Source: Diogma glabrata (taxonomy: Eukaryota > Arthropoda > Insecta > Diptera > Cylindrotomidae). From it: a stretch of DNA of 64,000 bases. Shown here piece after piece: positions 33,674 to 42,760 of this stretch. Both the position numbers and the translations under genes were made by a program. Numbering within the stretch: position 1 is the stretch's first letter; each line of letters starts with the position of its first letter. Location: NCBI GenBank assembly GCA_963693315.1, contig OY856188.1, forward strand, positions 220,738,263 to 220,802,262, in the 5' to 3' direction. The notes beneath the pieces are model-generated. The model did no database searches. It was not told the DNA's origin and was given only the letters and a program-made list of their open reading frames with translations.

Positions 33674-33683
33674 CTATATAAAC
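33674..33683 (+). promoter_or_regulatory. TATA-box-like sequence in the 5' LTR
   Basis: CTATATAAAC, 300 bp into the LTR; conserved at 48890-48899 in the 3' LTR. A good TATA match in a plausible U3 position. Other start sites are possible (an Inr-like TCAGTT lies at 38456-38461), so promoter use is inferred. Confidence 0.4.
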
Positions 33684-34026
33684 ATCGCTATTTTGTTTTT
33701 GCAATTCACTAACATTAACTCATGTTAAATTTCCATCCGCTTTGGTTCCCTCTATTATTTCAAATTGAATTCTCTAAATATCAAACGTAATTACCCGACG
33801 AAGCTTTCCAAAACCTTACAACAGCTGTGCGTTTATTTTTACAGTCATTAACATGCAAAGAAGTATTATCTTGCTTTGTTATACATTCAATGTTTTTTTT
33901 TCTTTGCATGAGAAAGAAAAAACAACAAAACAAAAAGAAAATCTACTTCAAACAATCTTTCCGATATAAAACCGAACTTCACTGTTTTTTTTATATACCT
34001 GAACGCCTTAACGTCGATTAAACTAG

Positions 34027-34031
<5 letters not shown>

Positions 34032-34064
<33 letters not shown>

Positions 34065-37000
34065 GCGTTCATGCTCCATGTAGGAGCGTTGCCAGGTTAA
34101 TCAGCTTTGAATATTCACCACGGTCATTCGCAACAGCGACATAATTACCATGGCAGCCGATTTTTTTAAGGTCGTTTATTACGTCAGTCTCCCATTGTAG
34201 TCGTGGTCTACCTCGCGGTCTACCACTCCCTGGGGTACTAACGTACATTTTTCTAATCATTCCAGACTGTGAATCGGCTCGTAGAACATGCCCAAACCAA
34301 GCAATCCTACTAGAACGGATACAACCTATTATATCAGGACCCTCAAGAAGGTCTCTGATCTCAAAGTTATACCGGGTTCTATACTCCCCATCGTCTGTCT
34401 TAAGTGGACCAAATATGTAGCGTAGGATCTTACGCTCAAATACAGATAAATGCGATTCGTCATTTTGTGTAAGGGTCCACGTTTGTGACCCATACATCAC
34501 AACCGGTCTAATCAATGTCTTGTATAACTTGAGCTTGGTGTTAGTTGATACATACGGTGATCCAAGGAGAGGTTTAATTGAGTAGAAAGTTCGATTACCT
34601 GCAGCGATTCGAGCTTTAATATCTGTAAGTATGCTGTTGTTTGAGTCAAGCATTGATCCCAAATATTTAAAAGATTCAACTCCCTCAATTCGTTCATCGC
34701 CGCACATCAAATCTTTCTTCTCAGCCTCTCTTGAAACATTCATATGTTTGGTTTTATTGTAGTTAATTTGCAGACCAATTTTCCTAGCACCACTCTCAAG
34801 CGACTTGAAAGTCTCACTCATAACAGCTTCACTTCGGCCGAGGATGACAACATCATCAGCGTAAGCAATCATCTGTACTGATTTTATTGACAAGATATTG
34901 TTATTAGTCGGTAGTTTCTTTTGACGGCACACATATTCCAAGGCTAGATTAAAAAGTATAGGAGAGATAGCATCACCTTGTCTTAAACCGGAGTCGACTT
35001 TAAAAAACTTTGATATTTCGTTCTCTACTCGTACACAGCATTGAGAGTTCTGTACTGTCATTTTGCATAGTGATACCAGTTTACCAGGAATTCCCATCGA
35101 CACCAGAGCAGACCATAGAGTCTCTCGTTCGAGAGAGTCGTAGGCCTGCCTGAAATCAATGAAAAGTTGGTGCACAGGTATGTTGAACTCTCGACACTTT
35201 TCCAAAATCATCCTTATCGAGAAAAGTGCATCGGTGGTACCTCGGCCCCGCCGGAAGCCACACTGATATTCTCCAAACAGTTGTTCAGCAAAAGGATTGA
35301 TTTTGGATAGCAAAATGTAGGAAAAGATCTTATATGCTGTGCAGAGGAGAGCGATTCCTCTGTAGTTTGCACATTGTAGGCGATTACCTTTTTTATGGAT
35401 TGGTATCAGCATAGCTGTGTTCCAGTCCTGTGGCATGGTTTCAGTCCGCCAGATCATTTGAACAAGTTCAAACAATCTTAAGGATAGAGTTTCGCCACCA
35501 TGTACAATCATTTCGGATGTTATATCGTCGATACCAGGTGCTTTATTGCATTTTAGTTTTGACAGCGCCGCATCGAATTCCTCTTTGGTGGGTTCGTCTA
35601 CATGAACCTTTGACGCACGAATAAGCTTTGCTCGTCGTCCGACTTGTTGCTGGTCACTTAAGTTGAGAAGATTCTCAAAATAAGCGGCCCAAGTATCTAA
35701 AATATTTTTAAGGTCTACATGTAGCTCCCCATCTTCATTTTGAATAGCAGTTGATCTAGTTTGAGGGCCCTTCTTTAAGGTTTTAACCTGTTGAAAGAAG
35801 TTACGCGATTGATGTTCCTTATTGAAGCTTTCAATCTCCTCACACTGTCTCTTCCACCATTCTCTCTTCGCTCGTCTACATAGCTTTGTAACGGCTTGTC
35901 TTGCCAGTTTATAGTTTTCCTTCGTGGACCTGGTGTTGCGTCCTTGTAGACACTTTAGATAGCAATCTCTTTTGTATTGAATAGCGTCAAGGCATGCTTG
36001 ATCCATCCATGGCTTCTCGGAGTGGTTCTGTGGTCGTCCAAGTATTCCCTCAGCAGCGCTTAAAACAGCATCTTTGAGCAAATACCATGACTTATCGACG
36101 TCTCCATTAATGGTTTCTGATTTCTCCAATGTTTCGGCAATATGGATTTGATATCTCTCTTCTGTTTCAGCATTCTTTAATGATGAGATGTTAAAACGTT
36201 TCCGTTGATTGAATTTTGGAATGCCTGGATTTGGGAAGTGGAACCTTATCGTTGCACATACAAGGAAGTGATCACTTCCGATGTATGCACCTCTAAAGGA
36301 TCGCACATCCCGAACGCTCGAAAAGAAACCTGCTGTTACTAGAACGTGATCAATTTGATTTCGAGTGTTTCCATTCGGTGAGACCCAAGTCTGTTTATGA
36401 ATCGATCGATGCGGAAAGAACGTACTGGCAATTCTCAAATTATTTGATAATGCAAACTCAGTCATTCTCTCACCATTATCATTCGAATTCAAATGCAGGC
36501 TGTTGGGACCTACCACATTTCCATAAGAGATATCTCTTCCAACCTGTCCATTAAAGTCACCAAGAACCATAATGAAGTCGCGTGTTGGTGTTTGTTTCAT
36601 AACCTCTTCCAGTGCTATGTAGAAATTATCCTTCTCGTCGACGGTCTTAGCTTCAGTAGGTGCATGCACGGCAATAAGAGAAATATTGTTATATGTACCA
36701 CGTACACGTAGGTAGCAGATCCTCTCACTGACCGGGATGAATTTCATCACGGCTTCTTGTATGCGTGCACCAACAAGAAAGCCAGTACCAAATTCTCTTC
36801 GGGAAGGATGACCACTACAATATAGAGAGTGACTATCTAAATCTTGTTTTCCGATTATCGGCTGTCTAATTTCTTGTAGAGCAATAATATCCATCCTATA
36901 CCTCTCAGCCTCTGTTTCCAGACTTATAAGAGCATCAGGAGCGCTCAGGCTGCGCACGTTCCACGTTCCGATTCGGTAGTCTGGTCCTTTTTCACGTCCA

Positions 37001-37098
37001 GGTAAAATTGTGTTTTTTTGTCCGGGTCTGTTATTCTTTTTTTTGATAACCAAATTTAACATATGAGTCTAGCAATTGAAATATTGTCTAGCAGTATG
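34032..37098 (-). mobile_element. Full-length RTE-like LINE inserted in the 5' LTR of element A
   Basis: The insertion is flanked by a 12 bp duplication AAACTAGCAATT (34020-34031 and 37099-37110). The 3' LTR at about 49232-49243 shows the same site empty. On the minus strand the element has a 36 bp 5' UTR, one ORF, a 3' UTR of a few bases and an A tail of about 29 nt (seen as T on the plus strand). Its uninterrupted ORF, complete ends and clean target duplication make it a young and possibly active copy. Confidence 0.93.
34069..37062 (-). CDS. LINE ORF: endonuclease-reverse transcriptase, RTE-like (997 aa, intact)
   Basis: N-terminal exonuclease-endonuclease-phosphatase domain (about residues 28-275): IGTWNVRSL, IIALQEIRQP (catalytic Glu), GDFNGQVGRD and SDHFLV. 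This resembles the CFDP2-like endonucleases of RTE elements. The reverse transcriptase spans about 500-790: RGIALLCTAYKIFS, FRRGRGTTDALF, FIDFRQAYDSL, GLRQGDAISPILFN and the AYADDVVILG active site (near residue 732). The C-terminal tail has VMYGSQTWTLTQ, RIAWFGHVLRAD and GRPRGRPRLQWETDV. Length and single-ORF layout fit RTE elements. The protein would nick genomic DNA and copy its own RNA there. The ATG at 37060-37062 is the first in the element. No breaks are visible. Confidence 0.93.
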   Translation of the reverse strand: MLNLVIKKKNNRPGQKNTILPGREKGPDYRIGTWNVRSLSAPDALISLETEAERYRMDIIALQEIRQPIIGKQDLDSHSLYCSGHPSRREFGTGFLVGARIQEAVMKFIPVSERICYLRVRGTYNNISLIAVHAPTEAKTVDEKDNFYIALEEVMKQTPTRDFIMVLGDFNGQVGRDISYGNVVGPNSLHLNSNDNGERMTEFALSNNLRIASTFFPHRSIHKQTWVSPNGNTRNQIDHVLVTAGFFSSVRDVRSFRGAYIGSDHFLVCATIRFHFPNPGIPKFNQRKRFNISSLKNAETEERYQIHIAETLEKSETINGDVDKSWYLLKDAVLSAAEGILGRPQNHSEKPWMDQACLDAIQYKRDCYLKCLQGRNTRSTKENYKLARQAVTKLCRRAKREWWKRQCEEIESFNKEHQSRNFFQQVKTLKKGPQTRSTAIQNEDGELHVDLKNILDTWAAYFENLLNLSDQQQVGRRAKLIRASKVHVDEPTKEEFDAALSKLKCNKAPGIDDITSEMIVHGGETLSLRLFELVQMIWRTETMPQDWNTAMLIPIHKKGNRLQCANYRGIALLCTAYKIFSYILLSKINPFAEQLFGEYQCGFRRGRGTTDALFSIRMILEKCREFNIPVHQLFIDFRQAYDSLERETLWSALVSMGIPGKLVSLCKMTVQNSQCCVRVENEISKFFKVDSGLRQGDAISPILFNLALEYVCRQKKLPTNNNILSIKSVQMIAYADDVVILGRSEAVMSETFKSLESGARKIGLQINYNKTKHMNVSREAEKKDLMCGDERIEGVESFKYLGSMLDSNNSILTDIKARIAAGNRTFYSIKPLLGSPYVSTNTKLKLYKTLIRPVVMYGSQTWTLTQNDESHLSVFERKILRYIFGPLKTDDGEYRTRYNFEIRDLLEGPDIIGCIRSSRIAWFGHVLRADSQSGMIRKMYVSTPGSGRPRGRPRLQWETDVINDLKKIGCHGNYVAVANDRGEYSKLINLATLLHGA

Positions 37099-37454
37099 AA
37101 ACTAGCAATTTATTCATTCTAAACTCAATGATAAATGATATTAATGTATCGGAAATAAGTTGTATCGTAAACTTGTCTTTGCGCAATATTTTGAAAAACC
37201 AAACAGTTTTGTCTAACTATAAAAATTTCCTAACACTTGATTTAAATTAATTATTTTACATCTGAAACTCTATATTCGAGTTTTTTCGATTTTCAAAAAA
37301 GGAATTTTTTTTGGTATATATGGATCGAATGTAGGTTTTTCCGTCTCTTAGTCTATTACATTTGTTGTATCTATTGTGACGGTTGTCATTTTTACCTCTG
37401 TTGGTTATAACAAGAAAAGAAGAAATTTTCTTGACTTCTGGAACCTACACTTGT

Positions 37455-37816
37455 GGAATGGAAATTCATTTTTTCTATAATGTCTTTTCCATAGCCACAA
37501 ATGGTCAGTAACTGTGATATAGTATAATTAAAAAAAAAAAAATCTAAATTATATATACGTTTAGTGTAGTTCAATTTTTGTTATTAAAAAGAAAAGAAAA
37601 ATTAGCTAATAACCAAAGAAAAGAAACTGTTAGTTTCATGGAAATTCATTTTTCTCTATAATGTCTTTTCCATAACCAAAAATGGTCATTAACTGTGATA
37701 TAGCATAATTAAAAATCTAAAATATATACGTTTAGTGTAGTTCAATTTTTGGCTGTTAAAAAGAAAAGAAAAATTAGCTAATAACCAAAGAAAAGAAACT
37801 GTTAGTTTCATGGAAA
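37455..37816 (+). repeat. ~180 bp tandem duplication inside the LTR of element A
   Basis: Two units share 'ggaaattcattttt', 'ctataatgtcttttccata', 'tttagtgtagttcaattttt' and 'gctaataaccaaagaaaaga'. The same pair is present in the 3' LTR at about 49590-49955, so it predates insertion. A second internal duplication ('aattcgtccgaaaataagta') lies at about 40135-40375. Confidence 0.8.
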
Positions 37817-38600
37817 TAATATAGTGTAAATTTTGTGTTTGTTTGCCGCATATTTATAGTGCATATGTACCGTAACGTAAGTTATAAAACTAAATTTAAC
37901 TGGAAAAGACTAACAGGTTTGAAAATCAACCCGCCGCGACAGGTTTTGTGTCATTACTTGCAAAATCTGATAGTATCAAGGTCATTGTACGTCACCAATC
38001 TCACATGATCCAACAACAATAAAAAAACGGTTCAAGGATTATAAATTCTTGATCGAAGTCGCGATGTTAAAATTATGACCGGGGGGTTTGATTAAATTAC
38101 TTCAATTATCTGTCAGTCTGTACTAGGCAAAAAAATTAATAAGATATAATTGTTAATCTAAGTGATTGTTAATTTAAGTGAATATCATTAACTCTATAGT
38201 AATGTGTAATAATCCCATTTCAAATTAACAAAGAAATAAAAGAAAATAAATGGAGAATGAAAGTATACTTGTTTTGATGTTCGTTTGATGAAAATAATAG
38301 ATATTGATCGTCTCACGCTTATAGTGACGTCAGCATTAATTATAAACCAACGTTCCTGTTACGGTTACCGTTTTTTTTGTGAAGAGAAACAAGACGCGGG
38401 ATTTTTGGATATATTGAGGTGTTTTCTTAGAATGCGAGAATATCATCGCTTGCATTCAGTTCAATAGTCGAGTGAGAATTCGAGTTTATCCTGCATGCTG
38501 AGCTCTCATCCCTCTGCTTCTTGGATCATCATTTAGAGCCACAATGCTATCAAGTTAATGGAGTAATATGGCGAACGGAATCTGGAAAACCGGAATATCA

Positions 38601-38612
38601 AGAAGGTGAGTG
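38601..38612 (+). promoter_or_regulatory. Strong splice donor in the LTR (AAG|GTGAGT)
   Basis: GTGAGT at 38606-38611 preceded by AAG is a perfect donor consensus; it is preserved in the 3' LTR (about 61541-61546). A T-rich acceptor (ggtctag, AG at 42732-42733) lies 27 nt before the gag ATG. A spliced gag transcript that skips the leader is possible but not shown. Confidence 0.45.
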
Positions 38613-40689
38613 TTCTTCTATTCTGTTTATTTTTAAATAGTGTTATGAATGAGTACGGACGTGTGTTTTTATGAGCGCGAGCATGTGGGAGCGTTCGTGG
38701 GTTGGATGTTGGAGAGTCCATGTTTATATTATACTTTATTCATTTAACAATGTAGGCGAAGGTCCAAGAGGTCATATAACCGTCGAAGTTAAAATGTCCA
38801 AGTGGTAAGATACGTTTCCACAATAACAAGCAAACAGGAACAATAAATATTAAATAAATTTTCTACTTTGTTCCTTTTGATCGAATTAATTTAATCAAAG
38901 ATTTTTTTTTGTAGACAACTGTGTGAACGTTTTACATTATGCAATTTAAAAGACTTCTCTGACCTAGTTGATTCACCTCTATAACAAATACAATAAATAA
39001 AGTCTATATGGCGGGAATTTCACGCTATAGTAATTCACTATATATAATACATTCCAATAATAGAGTTGCCAGTTTTACGTTAAGTATATCCAATGGTGGG
39101 AATTAAGGTAGTCGAAAGATCCTCTAATTTAAAATGATATTCAGGATACAACATTTCATGCATTAAACACTTAACTGAGGACGATTCAGACATAATAAAT
39201 TCTTCTTTCTCAAAATTCCAATTCAGCAAATGCTTATATTTCAGAAGGTTAATATAACTTTAATTTTATTTAAAAAGAATTAAATAGCTGTCTTGTTAGT
39301 TCCTAGTTTAAAAGACACCAGATATTATTTTCAGTTTTAAACACCATATCTAATCAATTAAAGATAACATTCTAAGTCCAAGGGCTATCGACATAAATTA
39401 ACTTTTTTTAATTTCAAACATATTTCACCGATAATCGTTTTGTTTGATATTATTAAAATTAAGGGGTAGAAAAAGTTAAACCCAACCTTTGCGGAAAAAC
39501 ATTTTTTTTATATTAATCAAAGTATTAAGGAAACTTCATATAATAGAAAGCCTTTTACTAAAACAGAAAAACATGACCTCTTTTTAAAGTGAGGAAAAAC
39601 TAGGCTCACAAAACAAAACTTTAGGTTGTTTAGTTTAATAAACCGTTACCTAAAAAGCATCGGTTAATAAAATCGTCCAACAGTGGATCTGGTATGAAGG
39701 CAGTGCAACTCTCAAGATTGGTGGCTTATAGCGACACCTTTGTTCTAGTTTTTTTTGTCTACTGATATTTTTATGATTAACCTATCCCAATCATAAACCT
39801 TGGGAATAATAACATATTAATTTTATTGTAGAATTTTTGTCTTCATCAGATATTTTATTAAAACAACGAAACCACCAAATAACGTGGAATCTATTTTAGT
39901 TTATGTTTTTTTTTTATATTCGATTGAAGTACCAACCCTAGCATAAAACTATAAAAAAAAAAAGGAAGGAATGTTCTGCCAAAAATTAATTCAAAATACA
40001 GAAACTTTAAACAATACTGTAATTGGAGCCAACCATTTGTCACTGAAATATAATAATAAAATTTTTTTTATTTCTTTGTCTAAATCACCGTGACGTAAAT
40101 AATCATCAACTACCGATTACTAATGAAGATAAAGAATACTTTTTTGGGAATTTAGACGAAATTTATAATTCGTCCGAAAATAAGTAGTCTCGATTTTGTT
40201 GTCATGTGAACATTCTTCTAGGATATGGACTTGTCTTAAATAAAATAAAGCTTGTTTTAAATAAAATAAAATAAAGAATAGTTTTTGGGACTTTAGATGA
40301 AAGTTTTAATTCGTCCGAAAATAAGTAGTCTGAATTTTGTTGTCATGTGGACATTCTTCTAGGATATTGGATTGTTTTAGGTGCGTGTGTGTGTGAATGA
40401 AGTATGAGAGTGTGAAAGTATGTGAGTAAATGTGGGGTTGGGCGTGGGGATCGTGGTTCTTTCGCCAAAGGGGTCGCCAGAGTCTCATTTTTTCCATTTG
40501 TATTTTTATCCCATTTCCGAAAATCCCCGTAATTAGCGTACATGTCTGCATTTGTATTGGAGCAGCAGGGTTTACCAATCGGACTCCATACTGTGATTAG
40601 CCGGAGCACAAAAATAAAATCTCAATTAGTTACGCGACATGCTATGCCGCTTCATTGGTTCGCCAATGAAAAAGCTCTTCATTACAAAT

Positions 40690-40707
40690 TGGCGCCCAAC
40701 GTGGGGC
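40690..40707 (+). other. Primer binding site, tRNA-Lys type
   Basis: TGGCGCCCAACGTGGGGC, three bases after the LTR end. It is the 18 nt complement expected for the 3' end of tRNA-Lys of the type used by several retroviruses and retroelements. This fixes the plus orientation and the 5' LTR end. Confidence 0.92.
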
Positions 40708-40892
40708 TCCTCTAAGGGTTTCTACAGCGATGTAGGACTCTGGAGGAGTCCCTTCAAATTACAAAAAACTTTAAAAAAAATTTTTTTTTAATTTTTTTTT
40801 CTTCTTTTAAATTTTCATTATCCACCATATAATAGTTAGAGGCTCTGGCGACGTGGAAGCAATTCCCTGCTTCAAACGCGCAGGAGCGAAGG

Positions 40893-41014
40893 AAGTCTGA
40901 GACCCCTCAGACTTTCTTTGATGGGGTTTTGCGTCCCCACGCCTCCAGCTACAACTCTCCCTTTTTTTATTTTCTGAAACGCAGGGGTGAGAATGATTCT
41001 TCGGGATCATTCTC
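40893..41014 (+). promoter_or_regulatory. Two leader hairpins, one with a C(UUCG)G tetraloop
   Basis: Hairpin 1: 'aagtctgag' 40893-40901 with 'tcagactt' 40907-40914. Hairpin 2: 'gagaatgat' 40989-40997 with 'atcattctc' 41006-41014, extended inward by a T-G and a C-G pair that close a TTCG loop (41000-41003). The C(UUCG)G loop is an exceptionally stable RNA cap, so these probably act at the RNA level. Confidence 0.6.
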
Positions 41015-41242
41015 AATGGGCTTTACAAACCCACGGACCCTAGTAACGGCTGGGTTTCTTACTGGCACGGGGAATGCCAGAGGTGACCAGATGCCAGGAT
41101 TAGAAATTTGTGAAATGGGGTATACGCCTATCACATCCATCCTGGTCAGCTGGTCATGCTCTGGGTTCGCTGTGACACTGAGATTCGCAGCTGGGCTAAC
41201 AGCTCCATAACGTTAGAGTCCCCTCCCTGGAGCGTTAGCACC

Positions 41243-41376
41243 CTATGATCTGAGTTGTCCAGTTCTCGCGAATGATACTGGGGAACATCTTCTAAAGCAG
41301 TTTGATATCAACTGCTGAGGGAAGATGTTCGCCCAGCCTTCATGTCGCGAGTTAATTGGATTAACTCAGATCATAG
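41243..41376 (+). promoter_or_regulatory. 134 nt rod-like stem-loop in the leader of element A
   Basis: The outer stem is 14 perfect pairs (41243-41256 with 41363-41376). Inner stems are 'ctcgcga' 41265-41271 with 'tcgcgag' 41345-41351, then 'aacatcttc' with 'gaagatgtt', and a near-palindromic top 'agcagtttgatatcaactgct'. It is the largest structure in the leader. Possible roles by analogy with retroviral leaders: packaging or dimerisation signal, or internal ribosome entry. Confidence 0.7.
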
Positions 41377-41436
41377 CACCTTCCCGTATGTTTCGCCGCT
41401 CTCGATCGCGGATGAGAGGTGTCGGTTGATTGAATA

Positions 41437-41510
41437 ATGGTGCAGAGGATTTATCCTCTGACCATTCCGGCGGCACTTGTCATCCGGGTGACAGGCCGAC
41501 GACACATACC
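41437..41510 (+). promoter_or_regulatory. Further leader hairpins
   Basis: 'aatggtgcagaggat' pairs with 'atcctctgaccatt' (41437-41466, one bulged G, TT loop). 'tgtca-tccggg-tgaca' forms a small hairpin (about 41488-41503). 'ctggca'/'tgccag' (41062-41080) is another. Together they make a continuously foldable leader. Confidence 0.5.
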
Positions 41511-42331
41511 CCACCTTATTCCCTTCCCACCTTATCAATTCCCTTCCTTATCCATCCCTTCTTGCTCCCTTTCCCTTACCTTATTCCCATCCTGTAGAGT
41601 AGTGTATTTTTTGAACTTTTCTTTGGTCCCAACAAAAAAATAAAACTAACACTACATTAATACTGAAAGACCGGCGATCACCACCTTCAACCCCAGTGCG
41701 ATAGATTCCCCGTGGTTGATCCGTCCGTCCTCTGTTCGATAATATTGATAAAAATAAATTAATAAGTAAATAAATATAAAAATAAATAAATTAATGAATA
41801 GAAAATAAATAACTACTTAAATAAACTGACCCCTAATAAACAAAGAAAAATTTTTAATCAAAACTTTGTGCTGATTTTTGCTTTTACTAATCGCTTTATC
41901 TATACAACTTTTAGGGTCCAACACCAAGCAAATACAAAAAAAAAATTTTAATATTAAATTGCATAGCAAACTAAAAGGAAAATAAATCTATTAAAAGGAA
42001 CAATTAAATACCAAAAACTAACAGGACAACTTATAAATAAAAGCAAAAGAAAAAAAAAAAAATTCAAGGAAGAACGAGCTTGCACCAAGAAAAATTCAAC
42101 ATATCAAGTATCAAGAATTTATTATTAAGTTTAATTAAAATTGCATGCTAGGCTTAAGTCTAAGTTATTTAATATTTCAATTTTCGTAATTTATGCATGG
42201 TAGTTTTAAGTTCGTTAAATAATTTTTTTTATACCTAATATTTTTTTTTGAATTGATCTCTAAATATTACTTTCTTGTCTAACCGGTAGGCTTGCCGCTC
42301 TCCATATTCTTTTTTTTGTTATTCGTTAACT

Positions 42332-42416
42332 TTCGAGTACCGGGAACCGCTGGATTTGCCCGAAATTGGATCCAGACTTTTTCGATATTTCCACCGCTTT
42401 CAATAGTATAGCATAC
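42332..42416 (+). repeat. Direct repeat with hairpin, copy 1 (before gag)
   Basis: Matches 48246-48330 ('tcg-gggaacc', 'gcccg-aattgg', 'catac', 'aatag-gta-a'). It contains a hairpin CTGGATTTGCCC...GGATCCAG whose outer pairs have changed in a compensatory way in copy 2. See the matching finding. Confidence 0.7.
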
Positions 42417-42760
42417 GTACTTACTCTCGATATTTCATTTTTTTTAATTTTTTTATTGTAATCCACCTTCAGCAATAGCATAGTTTATTGATTTTCTCTT
42501 CCCCCTCCACCTTCTCGCAATTGGTCAGATATCGCGCAGCTGTTTGGCTGTTTGAATAACTGAATCGTCATACAACTCTTTAGGTTCTGTGCTAATATAT
42601 TTAGAAGTACTAAAATATTGTAATAAAATATTTTTTTTGTGAATAATTAAATTGTTTACTTGGCTTCAACGTTCGCATTGATAGTGTAACAATTTTCTCT
42701 TCGCTTTCCATATACTTGCCTTTATTGGTCTAGTCCTGTGCGGCGGTTTGAGTTTTCATA

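Larger units (their letters stand above)
33374..40686 (+). repeat. 5' LTR of element A (~4.23 kb without the LINE)
   Basis: 33374-34031 plus 37111-40686 matches 48563-50260 plus 61043-63619. Sampled over about 2.5 kb, I count around a dozen substitutions, a 14 bp indel ('gttaagcataccgg' missing here) and homopolymer differences. Near 33640 this copy lacks about 40 bp present at 48835-48880. The LTR is AT-rich with no long ORF. It starts TGTAATG and ends CATTACA, a 7 bp terminal inverted repeat. Confidence 0.93.
40708..42760 (+). other. Leader (5' UTR) of element A, GC-richer and hairpin-rich in its first 0.8 kb
   Basis: Between primer site and gag ATG. The first part (40840-41720) is much richer in GC than the LTR and holds a series of hairpins, listed separately. 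The second part (41740-42760) is AT-rich, with a hairpin repeat at 42332-42370 and a T-rich tract with an AG acceptor just before gag. Small ORFs in the leader look non-coding. Confidence 0.6.

Noticed and set aside
33827..34021. 64-codon ORF identical in both LTRs of element A (also at 49042-49236)
   Set aside because: Conservation is explained by LTR identity; content is low-complexity Lys/Phe and has no start or family support.
35430..36711. Plus-strand ORFs opposite the RTE-like LINE
   Set aside because: Shadows of the 997-codon minus-strand ORF.
40306..40609. Minus-strand ORFs in the LTR of element A (repeated at 63239-63542)
   Set aside because: Low-complexity His/Thr stretches from a 'gtgtgtgtg' tract; repeated only because the LTR is repeated.
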